Positions 31,457 to 41,411 of a stretch of DNA of 64,000 bases are shown here, piece by piece (the stretch's first letter is position 1; each line of letters starts with the position of its first letter). The notes below the pieces were generated by a model. That model saw only the letters and a program-made list of their open reading frames with translations, searched no databases and was not told where the DNA came from. A program made the translations under genes and the position numbers. This DNA is from an uncultured Tateyamaria sp. (GTDB lineage: Bacteria > Pseudomonadota > Alphaproteobacteria > Rhodobacterales > Rhodobacteraceae), in NCBI RefSeq assembly GCF_947497045.1, contig NZ_CANMEU010000002.1:310001-374000 (forward strand). The letters run 5' to 3'.

Positions 31457-32635
31457 ATGAAAACTCGCGTACTCGCAGCCGCCGCACTCACGGCCTCTGC
31501 GTTCACGGCACAGGCTGGCGGCATCGACCGCTCATCCCAGTTTCTGGGGCCCCTGTTTGAAAAGGGGGGGGAGACCGGCTCATATGTTCAATTCAGCTTT
31601 GGCCGCATCGAACCGAACGCACGAGCTGACGGCATTTCCGACCCGCTGACAGGGTACAACACACCCGGGCTTGCGTTCAAAACCGACCTGACAGACAAGA
31701 TCAGCGTCGCCCTGATCCTTGAAGAACCTTATGGCGCGGACATCCGCTATGAGGAGAGTTCGCCGTTTCTGGGTGGTGGTGCGGGCGTCAATTCGGACCA
31801 GATCTCGCTGATCGGGCGCTACAAGTTCAACGACAACTGGTCGGGTATCCTGGGCGCACGCGCCCTCAAGCTTGACGGGTTCATCGACACGTTTGCAGCC
31901 AACCCGTTCAACGGCAATGCGTTCCTCGGCCCGCTTGGTGCGGCAACATCGCTGCCAATCTCGCTTGAAGCGGACAGCGACTACGACTTTGGTGCCGTGG
32001 TCGGTGTCGCCTACGAAATTCCCGAGATCGCATTGCGGATCGCGTTGTCCTATAATGAAGCCATCGAGGCCGAGTTCGACGGCACGCAAACCTTCTTTAC
32101 CGATGTCGCCCGCACCGCGATCCTGGATCAGAAAGAGGTTCAATTCGGGGTCTCCTTCCCCGAAAGCATCAACCTCGAATTCCAGACAGGGATCGCCGAA
32201 GGCACCCTGCTGTTCGGGTCAATCCGGCACGCCAGATATGACGGGTTCAACCTGACAACACCTGCGACGACCGCAGCCGTGGCCGGCACCCCGTTTACCG
32301 CAGACGTGGACGGTATCAACTTCGTCAACTTCGCCGACAACACCACAACATACAACATCGGTGTCGGGCGCCAGTTCTCGGAGCGTTGGTCGGCCTCGGT
32401 CTCCATCAGCTATGAAAGCGACGGCGTGACACCTTCGACAACCGCACTGGCCCCCACAACGGGGTCGCGCGGCATCGCAATCGGCGCACGCTATGTAGGT
32501 GACCTTGCCACAATCTCCGGCGGCATCAGCTATATCGAACCCGGTGATCAGTTGGTGAACTCGGCCAGCGGCATTGCAGACTTTGACGACAACGACGCCA
32601 TCGCTATTGGTTTCCGCGTCGGCTTTAACTTCTGA
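31457..32635 (+). CDS. FadL/OmpP1-like outer membrane transport protein
   Basis: Signal peptide, GGIDRSSQFLGPLFEKG, beta-rich sequence ending ...DDNDAIAIGFRVGFNF. Confidence 0.82.
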   Translation: MKTRVLAAAALTASAFTAQAGGIDRSSQFLGPLFEKGGETGSYVQFSFGRIEPNARADGISDPLTGYNTPGLAFKTDLTDKISVALILEEPYGADIRYEESSPFLGGGAGVNSDQISLIGRYKFNDNWSGILGARALKLDGFIDTFAANPFNGNAFLGPLGAATSLPISLEADSDYDFGAVVGVAYEIPEIALRIALSYNEAIEAEFDGTQTFFTDVARTAILDQKEVQFGVSFPESINLEFQTGIAEGTLLFGSIRHARYDGFNLTTPATTAAVAGTPFTADVDGINFVNFADNTTTYNIGVGRQFSERWSASVSISYESDGVTPSTTALAPTTGSRGIAIGARYVGDLATISGGISYIEPGDQLVNSASGIADFDDNDAIAIGFRVGFNF

Positions 32636-32667
32636 TCTGCGCCCACTCGCAGATTGCACAGCATCGA

Positions 32668-32694
32668 CCCCGTCCAGATCTGGGCGGGGTTTTT
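32668..32694 (+). terminator. Intrinsic terminator after the fadL-like gene
   Basis: CCCCGTCCAGATCTGGGCGGGG + TTTTT. Confidence 0.8.
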
Positions 32695-32741
32695 CTTTGC
32701 GCAGGATTCGGGTGGTGACCTGCCTGCCGCTCTGCCATTGA

Positions 32742-33685
32742 TGGCCCCCATGACACTCCAGAAAACCATGACGGGCCGGGCGTGGGCCGAGATGCTGCTG
32801 CTGGCCCTGATCTGGGGTGGTTCATTCCTGTCGATCCGCATTGCGCTGGACGAAGTGGCCCCGCTCACCTCCGTGGCGCACCGCACCGGGTGGGCGATGC
32901 TGGTGCTGTGGGCCGTGGTGATTGCGATGCGGCTACCAATCCCGCGCAATCCGCAGATCTGGGTCGGGTTTCTGGGCATGGGGCTGCTCAACAACGTCAT
33001 TCCCTTCGGGTTGATGGCATGGGGGCAATTGCACATCGAAACCGGGCTGACCTCGATCCTGAACGCTGCGACAGCGATCTTCGGAGTGATCGCGGCGGCC
33101 CTCTTCTTTGCGGATGAGCGGATCACCCCGCGCAAGGGGATCGGCGTCGCTTTGGGCTTTTTCGGGGTCGCCACCGCCATCGGGTTGGAAAACTTCCGCA
33201 GTTTCGATCTGCGCAGTCTGGCGCAACTGGCGATCATCGCAGGTACGATCAGTTACGCGCTGGCCGGGGTCTGGGCGCGCAGGATGCTGGGCGGGCTTGC
33301 GCCACAGGTTGCGGCGGCGGGCATGCTGAGCGGGTCGACCCTGATCACCCTGCCGATGGCGTGGATCATTGACGGACCGATCACCCTCGCGCTGCAAACC
33401 GACACGATGCTGGCCATTGGATACTATGCCCTGATCGCAACGGCAGGTGCATATCTGCTGTATTATCGCGTGCTGGCCATGGCCGGATCAGGCAACCTGA
33501 TGCTGGTCACATTGCTGATCGCACCCGTCGCCATCACGCTCGGCGCGGTGGTGCGGGGCGAGACGCTCAGCGCCAACGCCTTTGCAGGCTTTGCCCTGCT
33601 GGCGCTCGGGCTGATGATCCTTGATGGGCGCATCTGGACCCTGATCCGGGGCAGAGCCGTTGACCGCCCCCGTCCCCCCGGCTAG
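32742..33685 (+). CDS. DMT (EamA) family transporter
   Basis: ALIWGGSFLSIRIALDEVAPLTSVAHR, duplicated EamA fold; start approximate. Confidence 0.88.
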
Positions 33686-33722
33686 GACAGCGCGCACGAC
33701 CACGGGGACAGGAACCACGCAC

Positions 33723-34586
33723 ATGCTTTACCGCGATGCCGACCATTGGCGCGCCGCTGCGCAAAAACGGGTGCTGGTCTATGGGATGTCCGGGCTTGGC
33801 AAGACGCATATGTCGACAACCGTGCGCGCATCGGGCAACTGGTTTCACTATTCGATCGATTACCGGATCGGCACGCGCTACATGGGCGAGCTGATCGCCG
33901 ACAACGCCAAGGCCGAAGCGATGAAGGTGCCGTTCCTGCGCGCGCTTCTGCTCAGCGACAGCATCTATATCGGGTCCAACATCACCTTTGACAATCTCAG
34001 CCCAGTGTCCACCTATCTGGGCAAACCTGGGGATGCGGACAAAGGCGGGCTGCCCATCGATGAATACCAGCGGCGGCAAGAGCAATTCCGCACCTCCGAA
34101 ATCGCAGCACTGAACGACACCGCCTATTTCGCGGACCGGGCACATGACCTTTATGGTTATCCGCACTTTATCTGCGACACGGGCGGGTCGATCTGCGAAT
34201 GGATAGACCCGGACGATGACACTGACCCTCTTATGCAAGCCCTCAGCACGGCCTGCCTCCCGATCTGGATCAAAGGGGACACGGCACACACCGCCGCCCT
34301 GATCGCGCGCTTTGACAAGGCTCCCAAACCCATGGCCTATCAGCCCGCCTTTCTGCTCCAGTGCTGGGACAGCTATCTGGCTGAAACGGGCCTCGGCGAG
34401 GACAGGGTGGACCCGGACGCCTTTGTACGCTGGACCTACGCACGCGCACTTGCCCACCGCCAGCCCCGCTATGAGGCGATGTCGCGGTGGGGCGTGACCG
34501 TGACCGCGGACGAGGTCGCCTCGCTCAAAGGTGAAGCGGATTTTGTCGATCTGGTCGCGGATGCCCTTGAGCGGCGTGCGCCCTAG
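33723..34586 (+). CDS. P-loop ATPase of unknown function
   Basis: KRVLVYGMSGLGKTHMS Walker A; otherwise unrecognised. Confidence 0.7.
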   Translation: MLYRDADHWRAAAQKRVLVYGMSGLGKTHMSTTVRASGNWFHYSIDYRIGTRYMGELIADNAKAEAMKVPFLRALLLSDSIYIGSNITFDNLSPVSTYLGKPGDADKGGLPIDEYQRRQEQFRTSEIAALNDTAYFADRAHDLYGYPHFICDTGGSICEWIDPDDDTDPLMQALSTACLPIWIKGDTAHTAALIARFDKAPKPMAYQPAFLLQCWDSYLAETGLGEDRVDPDAFVRWTYARALAHRQPRYEAMSRWGVTVTADEVASLKGEADFVDLVADALERRAP

Positions 34587-34658
34587 GGCTATCTGCACCT
34601 TTCGCTTCATTGTTCCATAAATATGCACCTCTCCCCGTGCGCCATCAGGACCACACTC

Positions 34659-35606
34659 ATGCCCATAAAGCTCCCCTCCACCCTGCCCGCCTATGACGTT
34701 CTGACGAACGAGGGCGTGATGGTGATGGACGAAGAGCTGGCGGCCCATCAGGACATCCGACCCCTCAAGATCGGGCTGCTCAACCTGATGCCCAAGAAGA
34801 TCCAGACCGAAACCCAGTTTGCGCGCCTGATCGGGGCAACCCCGCTGCAAATCGAGTTGACGCTGATCCGCATGTCCGACCGCGAAAGCAAACATACCGC
34901 CGCCGAACATATGGAGAGTTTCTACAAACCCTTCTCGGACATCCGCGACCAGAAATTTGACGGGCTGATCATCACCGGCGCACCCATCGAACATCTCGAC
35001 TTTGAGGATGTGGATTACTGGGGCGAGTTGGAACAGATCATGGACTGGACCCAGACCAACGTGCACTCGACCTTTGGGGTGTGCTGGGGTGGGATGGCGA
35101 TGCTGCACCACTTCCACAAGGTGCCCAAACACCTGCTTGGCTCAAAGCTGTTCGGGACCTATCGGCATGCCAACCTGGCACCCGCCTCACCCTATTTGCG
35201 CGGATTCTCGGATGATTGCGTGATCCCCGTCAGCCGTTGGACCGAAGTGCGCCGCCCCGAGGTCGAAGCCGCAGGCCTGCCGATCCTGTTGGGTTCCGAC
35301 GTAACCGGGCCCTGCCTGATCGAAGATCCGGCGCACCGCGCGCTCTATATCCTGAACCACTTTGAATATGACAGCGACACGCTGAAACAGGAATATGACC
35401 GCGATCTGGACTCGGTACAGGTCGAAGGCGCGGATATCGCGCTGCCGGTGGGCTATTTCCCCGAAAACGACCCCGCGCAGGCCCCCGCGAACCGCTGGCG
35501 CAGCCATGCGCATCTACTTTATGGCAACTGGCTGTCCGAGATCTATCTAACCACTCCATACGAGATGGAACGGATCGGACAGGATCGCACGGATTTGCGA
35601 GGATAA
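34659..35606 (+). CDS. metA: Homoserine O-acyltransferase MetA
   Basis: [66 protein letters not shown]. Confidence 0.96.
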   Translation: MPIKLPSTLPAYDVLTNEGVMVMDEELAAHQDIRPLKIGLLNLMPKKIQTETQFARLIGATPLQIELTLIRMSDRESKHTAAEHMESFYKPFSDIRDQKFDGLIITGAPIEHLDFEDVDYWGELEQIMDWTQTNVHSTFGVCWGGMAMLHHFHKVPKHLLGSKLFGTYRHANLAPASPYLRGFSDDCVIPVSRWTEVRRPEVEAAGLPILLGSDVTGPCLIEDPAHRALYILNHFEYDSDTLKQEYDRDLDSVQVEGADIALPVGYFPENDPAQAPANRWRSHAHLLYGNWLSEIYLTTPYEMERIGQDRTDLRG

Positions 35607-35610
35607 GCAC

Positions 35611-36582
35611 ATGAAAACAGCGTTCTGGCTGCTTTTGGCGGTTGTCGTCCTGTGCGTCGGTCTGGTGCAGTTCTTCGCGTTCAAGCGCGACCGCGACGCG
35701 GCTGCCGCCTATCCCCCCGCAGGCCAGCTTCTGGATGTAAACGGGGTCACCGTACATGCCGAACAGATGGGAACGGGCCCGGATCTGGTGCTGATCCATG
35801 GGGCGTCGGGCAACACACGCGACTTCACGCTTGGCTTTGCCCAAGGGTTGCAGGACCGCTATCGCATCACCATCCTGGATCGTCCCGGTCTGGGCTGGAC
35901 TGACCAGATCGAACCCGAACACAAGCGCGCATGGTCCACCGCTCATGCCAACCCGCGCGATCAGGCGCGACTGCTCAAGGCGGCAACCGACCAGCTTGGA
36001 GTCGAAAACCCGATCGTGCTTGGCCACTCGTTTGGCGGGATCGTGGCGCTGGCATGGGCGCTCGAATTTGATGATCTGGCGGGGGTCGTATCCGTGGCCG
36101 GGGTCGCAAACCCATGGCCCGGCGATCTGGGGTGGACATATACGGTCAACGGTTCGGCATGGGGCAGCGCCCTGGTGGTGCCGGTCCTGTCAGCCTTTGT
36201 CCCACAGGCTTACGTGGATGCCACCGTGGCCAATATCTTTACGCCGCACAGCGCGCCCGAGGGCTATGTGGACCATGTCGGCCCCACCCTGATCCTGCGG
36301 CGCCATTCGATGCGGGCCAATGCGCGGCAGGTGAATTGGCTGCGCCCTTATGTGGTTGAGATGTCATCAGAATATGGTGGGATCGACATCCCTGTCGAGG
36401 TGGTGCACGGCGACGCGGACACCATCGTGCCGCTTGAGGTACACTCCGCCAAGCTGCCCGCCCAGATTAAGGGTGCCAATGTTACCGTCCTTGAAGGGGC
36501 TGGCCACATGCCCCAGCACACCCACCCCGAGGCCGTGATCGAGGCCATCGACCGGGTCGCTGCGCGTGCGGGTTTGCGTTAA
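35611..36582 (+). CDS. Alpha/beta hydrolase
   Basis: LVLIHGASGNTRDF, VLGHSFGGIVALAWA nucleophile elbow. Confidence 0.9.
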   Translation: MKTAFWLLLAVVVLCVGLVQFFAFKRDRDAAAAYPPAGQLLDVNGVTVHAEQMGTGPDLVLIHGASGNTRDFTLGFAQGLQDRYRITILDRPGLGWTDQIEPEHKRAWSTAHANPRDQARLLKAATDQLGVENPIVLGHSFGGIVALAWALEFDDLAGVVSVAGVANPWPGDLGWTYTVNGSAWGSALVVPVLSAFVPQAYVDATVANIFTPHSAPEGYVDHVGPTLILRRHSMRANARQVNWLRPYVVEMSSEYGGIDIPVEVVHGDADTIVPLEVHSAKLPAQIKGANVTVLEGAGHMPQHTHPEAVIEAIDRVAARAGLR

Positions 36583-36633
36583 CCGCCGCCCTCCCCCATA
36601 TTGCATGTTAAGAGCAGTAACTTGGACCATGCC

Positions 36634-37503
36634 ATGACCCTTCCCTTTGACGGGGCGATCTCCGATTTTTACGAAAATGGCGCGCCGGACGACATTCGCG
36701 CGGCGATCAAGGACGCGGACGAGGATGATATCCTCGCCCCCTCCTACCCCCATCCTCGGCGCATGAAGCGCAAGGCCTATGAGGCCGAAATGGAGACATT
36801 GCAGATCGAGCTGGTCAAGATGCAGGCGTGGGCCTCGGCCAGCGGTGCGCGGGTAGCCTGCGTGTTTGAGGGGCGCGATGCGGCGGGCAAAGGCGGCACG
36901 ATCAAGCGGTTCCGCGAGAACCTCAACCCGCGTGGTGCGCGTGTCGTTGCCTTGTCCAAACCGACCGAAACCGAAGCGAGCCAGTGGTATTTCCAACGCT
37001 ATATCAAACAGTTACCCGCAGGTGGGCAGATCAGCTTTTTTGATCGCAGCTGGTACAATCGGGGCGTGGTCGAACGGGTCTTTGGCTTTTGCACGTCCGA
37101 ACAGCGCGCGCAGTTCTTCAAGCAGGTAAACCCGGTTGAGCAGATGATGGTCGAGGACGGCATCCACCTGTTCAAGTTCTGGCTGAACGTGGGCCGCGCC
37201 GAGCAGCTGCGCCGCATCCGCGCGCGCGAACGGGATCGGCTCAAGCAGTGGAAGCTCAGCTGGATCGATGTCGAGGGTCTCAAGAAATGGGATGCCTATT
37301 CGGCAGCCATCCGCGAAACGCTGGATTTGACCCACACCGAAACCGCGCCCTGGACCATCGTGCGTTCAGACGACAAGAAACGGGCCCGCCTCGCAGCGAT
37401 CCGCACCGTTCTGCATGGGCTTGATTACACGAATAAAGACTCCCAAGCCATTGGAAAGGTTGACAAAGGCATTTGCGGTGCCCCGGACATTTGGGATGCC
37501 TAA
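36634..37503 (+). CDS. ppk2: Polyphosphate kinase 2
   Basis: [55 protein letters not shown]. Confidence 0.95.
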   Translation: MTLPFDGAISDFYENGAPDDIRAAIKDADEDDILAPSYPHPRRMKRKAYEAEMETLQIELVKMQAWASASGARVACVFEGRDAAGKGGTIKRFRENLNPRGARVVALSKPTETEASQWYFQRYIKQLPAGGQISFFDRSWYNRGVVERVFGFCTSEQRAQFFKQVNPVEQMMVEDGIHLFKFWLNVGRAEQLRRIRARERDRLKQWKLSWIDVEGLKKWDAYSAAIRETLDLTHTETAPWTIVRSDDKKRARLAAIRTVLHGLDYTNKDSQAIGKVDKGICGAPDIWDA

Positions 37504-38113
37504 ACGCGGCTACCACCACGGCAATCTGCGGCAAGCCCTGATTGATGCCGCCCTCGTTCTGATCGAGGAGAAAGGACCAACCGGGTTTACCCTGTCCGAG
37601 GCCGCCAAGAAGGCCGGCGTGACCCCGGCAGCCGTCTATCGCCACTACGAAGGACGCGCGGATCTGATCGCCGAGTGCGCGCGGCAGGGTTATGGTATCT
37701 TTGCCGACCTCATGGAGCATGCCTATCAATCCGGTCAGCCCTCGGCGCTGGCTGCGTTCGAGGCAACGGGGCGCGCCTATCTCGCCTTCGCCCGTCGCTT
37801 TCCCGGCCACTATATCGCGATGTTCGAGGCGGGCATTTCGGTCAACCGCACCCCCGAACTGGCGGATGTGGCCGCGCGGGCCAATGGGGTGCTGGAAAAG
37901 GCCGCCGGTGATCTGAGCCAGCACATCCCCGCAGACAAACGCCCCCCGGCCTCCATGTTTTCGGCCCATATCTGGGCGATGAGCCACGGTGTGGTCGAGC
38001 TGTTTGCGCGCAATTCACCGGGCCGCGCCTCGCCCTTTCCGCCCGAAGACCTGCTGGAGTCGGGCATCGGGATTTATTTGCGGGGCTTGGGGCTGATCCG
38101 GCCCGACGACTGA
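37496..38113 (+). CDS. TetR/AcrR family transcriptional regulator
   Basis: [60 protein letters not shown]; overlaps the 3' end of ppk2 by 8 nt. Confidence 0.92.
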   Translation: MPKRGYHHGNLRQALIDAALVLIEEKGPTGFTLSEAAKKAGVTPAAVYRHYEGRADLIAECARQGYGIFADLMEHAYQSGQPSALAAFEATGRAYLAFARRFPGHYIAMFEAGISVNRTPELADVAARANGVLEKAAGDLSQHIPADKRPPASMFSAHIWAMSHGVVELFARNSPGRASPFPPEDLLESGIGIYLRGLGLIRPDD

Positions 38114-38121
38114 CCCCCGAC

Positions 38122-38748
38122 CTAGGGGAGACGTTTGCGGACCTGCACCAGCATCGCCTGTTTCTGCTTTTCCAGATTGCGGCGGCGCAGCCGCTCTGAC
38201 AGCCACTGGGTCTTGATCAACACGATCTCGCCCAGTCCATCGACCAGATAAAACCGCGCGCCGCCATCAATGACGACAATGTTGCCCCAGTGGATCCCAC
38301 TGGCGATGCAGCCCTGATCGGCCATGTCATCGAAAAATGCCGCCAGTTTGTCGGCAAAGGCCGTCGTGGCGTGACCACCCTGGCAAAACGCCTTGACCGT
38401 GGGGGCCAGCGCACCGTCCACATCCACGATCTTTTCAACCAACGCACCAGGTCCTCGGCTGGTTTCGCAATACCCCATCAGACGCGGCAGGAACGAGGGC
38501 AACGCACCGTTGCGCCACAACAGCGCGACATATTCGTCCTGTTCGCGTTGCATGGTGCGCAGACTGCCAAAGCGGATCAAAGCGGGTCGGTTGATCCAGC
38601 GGGTTTTCAGCTTGCGCAAGTCCTTGCTGGTTGATTTTGGCAGTTTGATCAGCACGTTATCTTGACCGGGATGCTGATACACCAACCTGTTCTCGCCTTG
38701 GGCGATCAGCTCTGCCTGATCCAGATCAATGATATCGGTCGCGTCCAT
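38122..38748 (-). CDS. YrbL family (PhoP-regulatory-network-like) protein
   Basis: MDATDIIDLDQAELIAQGENRLVYQHPGQDNVLIKL...QREQDEYVALLWRNG.LPSFLPRLMGYCET. Confidence 0.8.
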   Translation of the reverse strand: MDATDIIDLDQAELIAQGENRLVYQHPGQDNVLIKLPKSTSKDLRKLKTRWINRPALIRFGSLRTMQREQDEYVALLWRNGALPSFLPRLMGYCETSRGPGALVEKIVDVDGALAPTVKAFCQGGHATTAFADKLAAFFDDMADQGCIASGIHWGNIVVIDGGARFYLVDGLGEIVLIKTQWLSERLRRRNLEKQKQAMLVQVRKRLP

Positions 38749-38825
38749 GGCCCCATCCCGGTGTTCTTGCCCGCCCTGCCCCTCAAGGGCAAAATTAAGG
38801 GCCGCAACAGGCAACGGCCAGAAAA

Positions 38826-38851
38826 AAAGCCCACTGAAAAGCGGGCTTTTG
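38826..38851 (-). terminator. Rho-independent terminator of rplM-rpsI
   Basis: + strand aaaaaaagcccactgaaaagcgggctttt: stem AGCCCGC/GTGGGCT, U-tract in minus orientation, just after rpsI. Confidence 0.75.
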
Positions 38852-38869
38852 ATCGTGATATCGAAGGGT

Positions 38870-39364
38870 TTAGCGCTTGGAGAACTGGAAGCTCTTACGC
38901 GCTTTGGCCTTACCGTATTTCTTACGTTCCACAACGCGGCTGTCGCGGGTCAGGAAGCCTGCGGCTTTCAGTGCGCCACGCAATGAGGGGTCATAAAGCT
39001 GCAACGCTTTGGACACGCCGTGCTTGACCGCACCGGCCTGACCAGAGAGCCCGCCACCTTTGACCGTGGCAACCACGTCGAACTGACCTTCCACGCCTGC
39101 AACCGTGAAGGGCTGGGCGAGGATCATTTGCAGCACGGGGCGTGCAAAATAGGTGTTCATTTCCTTGCCATTGACGGTGACCTTGCCCGAACCGGGCTTG
39201 ATCCAGACACGGGCGACCGCGTCCTTGCGCTTGCCTGTGGCATAAGAGCGACCCAGCTCGTCGCGAACGGGCTCACGGTGGATGACCTCAACCGCTTCGG
39301 GGGCGGCGTCGCCTGCGACGGCTTGCAGGTCTTCGAGTGTGTTGATTTCGTCAGCCATGCTCAT
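38870..39364 (-). CDS. rpsI: 30S ribosomal protein S9
   Basis: [27 protein letters not shown]...[25 protein letters not shown]. Confidence 0.98.
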   Translation of the reverse strand: MSMADEINTLEDLQAVAGDAAPEAVEVIHREPVRDELGRSYATGKRKDAVARVWIKPGSGKVTVNGKEMNTYFARPVLQMILAQPFTVAGVEGQFDVVATVKGGGLSGQAGAVKHGVSKALQLYDPSLRGALKAAGFLTRDSRVVERKKYGKAKARKSFQFSKR

Positions 39365-39822
39365 GCGCTCCGCGTGTTTTTGGCGTTCATGGATGCAACA
39401 TCCAGAACTTCGGGGCTTTGCGCCTCGTGGGGGTGATCCGCCCCGGCATAGACGCGCAGGTTGGTCATGATCTGACGGCTCAGGCGGTTGCCGGGCAGCA
39501 TCCGCTTGACGGCCAGGGTCACGACGCGCTCGGGGTACTTGCCCTCAAGCATCTGCTCTTTGGTGCGCGATTTGATCCCGCCGGGATGGCCGGTGTGCCA
39601 GTAGTGGCTTTCCTGACGCTTGTTGCCGGTCAGCTGGATTTTCTCGGCATTGATGATGATGACATTGTCACCACAATCCATGTGAGGCGTGAAGGACGGT
39701 TTGTGCTTGCCACGCAGGCGCATGGCGACGATCGAGGCAAGGCGGCCCAGCACGATACCTTCGGCATCAATGATGATCCACTTTTTGTCGATGTCCGCAG
39801 GTGTTGCGGTAAAGGTTTTCAT
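39361..39822 (-). CDS. rplM: 50S ribosomal protein L13
   Basis: [48 protein letters not shown]. Confidence 0.98.
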   Translation of the reverse strand: MKTFTATPADIDKKWIIIDAEGIVLGRLASIVAMRLRGKHKPSFTPHMDCGDNVIIINAEKIQLTGNKRQESHYWHTGHPGGIKSRTKEQMLEGKYPERVVTLAVKRMLPGNRLSRQIMTNLRVYAGADHPHEAQSPEVLDVASMNAKNTRSA

Positions 39823-39937
39823 GTGTCGCATCCCTAAAGGGTCGAATTTCAGATTGGGGCGTTATATGGGGGGTGACAAGGCGCGTCAATGACGTGAAGT
39901 CAGTTAAAATTACGTATAATCAATGCCTTACAAATAC

Positions 39938-39951
39938 GGTACTATAGTACC
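39938..39951. repeat. 14-bp perfect palindrome GGTACTATAGTACC
   Basis: Read directly; in an AT-rich intergenic region upstream of the gene at 40045. Confidence 0.8.
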
Positions 39952-40044
39952 CCATATATTTGACGATTTTCAACCCTTGCAACACACCCCACATCTGCAA
40001 CAAGGGACCATGACGGTTTTGACAACCCAAAGGCCCCTTTCGAC

Positions 40045-40368
40045 GTGATATCCGACCTCGTGATTGTTCCGGCGCTGGCCGCTCTGGCCTTGATCGCCGT
40101 GGCCACCCTCGTGGGCATTCCAACGGTCCGCAAGCTGATCACCGTTTACGAGGCCAAGCATGAGTTGCGCCAAGGCTCTGCCGGGTGGTTCCGCAGCATC
40201 GGGGGCTGGTCCATCATCGCCTTTTGGCTGATGAGCACCTGGTTCATCGCCACCATCATTGGTGATTGGGGCGTCAGCGGAGACCTTGAAGGTGCCATTG
40301 ATCGCTCGTGGTTGCGCCTGCGCATCTTGCTGGAGATTGCCGTCGCGCTGATGGAGTCTGACGGATGA
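40045..40368 (+). CDS. Small membrane protein of unknown function
   Basis: Two hydrophobic segments (LVIVPALAALALIAVATLVG; WSIIAFWLMSTWFIATIIG); ATGA overlap with next gene. Confidence 0.6.
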   Translation: MISDLVIVPALAALALIAVATLVGIPTVRKLITVYEAKHELRQGSAGWFRSIGGWSIIAFWLMSTWFIATIIGDWGVSGDLEGAIDRSWLRLRILLEIAVALMESDG

Positions 40369-41411
40369 GCGATACAGTTGCCATTCAGTCAGAACTGCAA
40401 TGCCCGTCCTGCGCCGGGCAGTGCCTTTACGATCCGGCACAGCAGGCGCTCGTCTGTTCCAGTTGCGGTAACGTGCAAAGGTTTGATGCGGGCGAAGACG
40501 CGAATGCGGCTATGGAGTTCCCGTTTGATCCCGACACTGCGCCGCCCGAGACCCCGATCACATTCAACGGCTACGTGGAATCCTGCCAGACCTGCGGCGG
40601 CACTGTCACCTTTGTTGCCCGTGGGCTCAGCGCCGCCTGTTCCTATTGCGACGGGCCTGTCGTACTCAAGCATGCGGACCTTGGCTATGCCCCGATGGCG
40701 CTGATCCCATTTCGGGTGCCCGAACACGATGCACAGGTTTTCGCGCAAGACTGGGTCAAGAAGCGGCTTGCCGCCCCCAATGATCTTAAGGACATCGTCG
40801 CGCAGGGTCGCGTGGCAGGCATCTATGTTCCGTTCTGGACCTTCGACAGCGAAGAAGCGGTGCTTTATTGGGCGATGTACACCACGCGCCACAACAAGAA
40901 GACACGCACCCACAAGATCAAAGGCGGCATGAACATCCGCTTTGACGATCTGCTCGTGCCTGCCTCGCCCCATGTGACGCCGCTGATCCGCGACGGGATA
41001 TTGCATGACTTTTACCCGTCGCGGCTGCGCCCTTACCGTGCGGGCTATTTGGCCGGATTCGCCGCCGAACAGCACCACCAGACCGTCCATGAAGGACTGG
41101 CTGCGAACGCGCGCGACAAGGCCCTGCTGATCCGCAATCACATCAAGGACGATATCAACAAATCCGGCGTCCATAATATCGGCTATCAAACGGCCACAAC
41201 CGGCATCCACTATCGGCGTATCCTGCTGCCGGTCTGGATCCTGCACTATACCTACAAAGGGCACGCCAAGAAGGTGGTCGTGTGCGGAATGCAAGGGCGC
41301 ACCTTTGGCGAGCGCCCCTTTTCAACGTGGAAACTGGCGGGGTATGCGGCGGCGCTGTCGGCGCTCACCGTCGGCTTCGGGTTGTTCTGGGGGGCGGCGG
41401 GGCTGCTTTAG
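40365..41411 (+). CDS. Zinc-ribbon protein with C-terminal TM helix
   Basis: Two CxxC pairs (CPSC..CSSC; CQTC..CSYC), C-terminal hydrophobic ALSALTVGFGLFWGAAGLL. Confidence 0.7.
   Translation: MSDTVAIQSELQCPSCAGQCLYDPAQQALVCSSCGNVQRFDAGEDANAAMEFPFDPDTAPPETPITFNGYVESCQTCGGTVTFVARGLSAACSYCDGPVVLKHADLGYAPMALIPFRVPEHDAQVFAQDWVKKRLAAPNDLKDIVAQGRVAGIYVPFWTFDSEEAVLYWAMYTTRHNKKTRTHKIKGGMNIRFDDLLVPASPHVTPLIRDGILHDFYPSRLRPYRAGYLAGFAAEQHHQTVHEGLAANARDKALLIRNHIKDDINKSGVHNIGYQTATTGIHYRRILLPVWILHYTYKGHAKKVVVCGMQGRTFGERPFSTWKLAGYAAALSALTVGFGLFWGAAGLL

Noticed and set aside
34587-34658. SAM-II/SAM-V riboswitch upstream of metA
   Set aside because: Alphaproteobacterial metA is often preceded by one, but this short spacer shows no recognisable SAM-II pseudoknot core.
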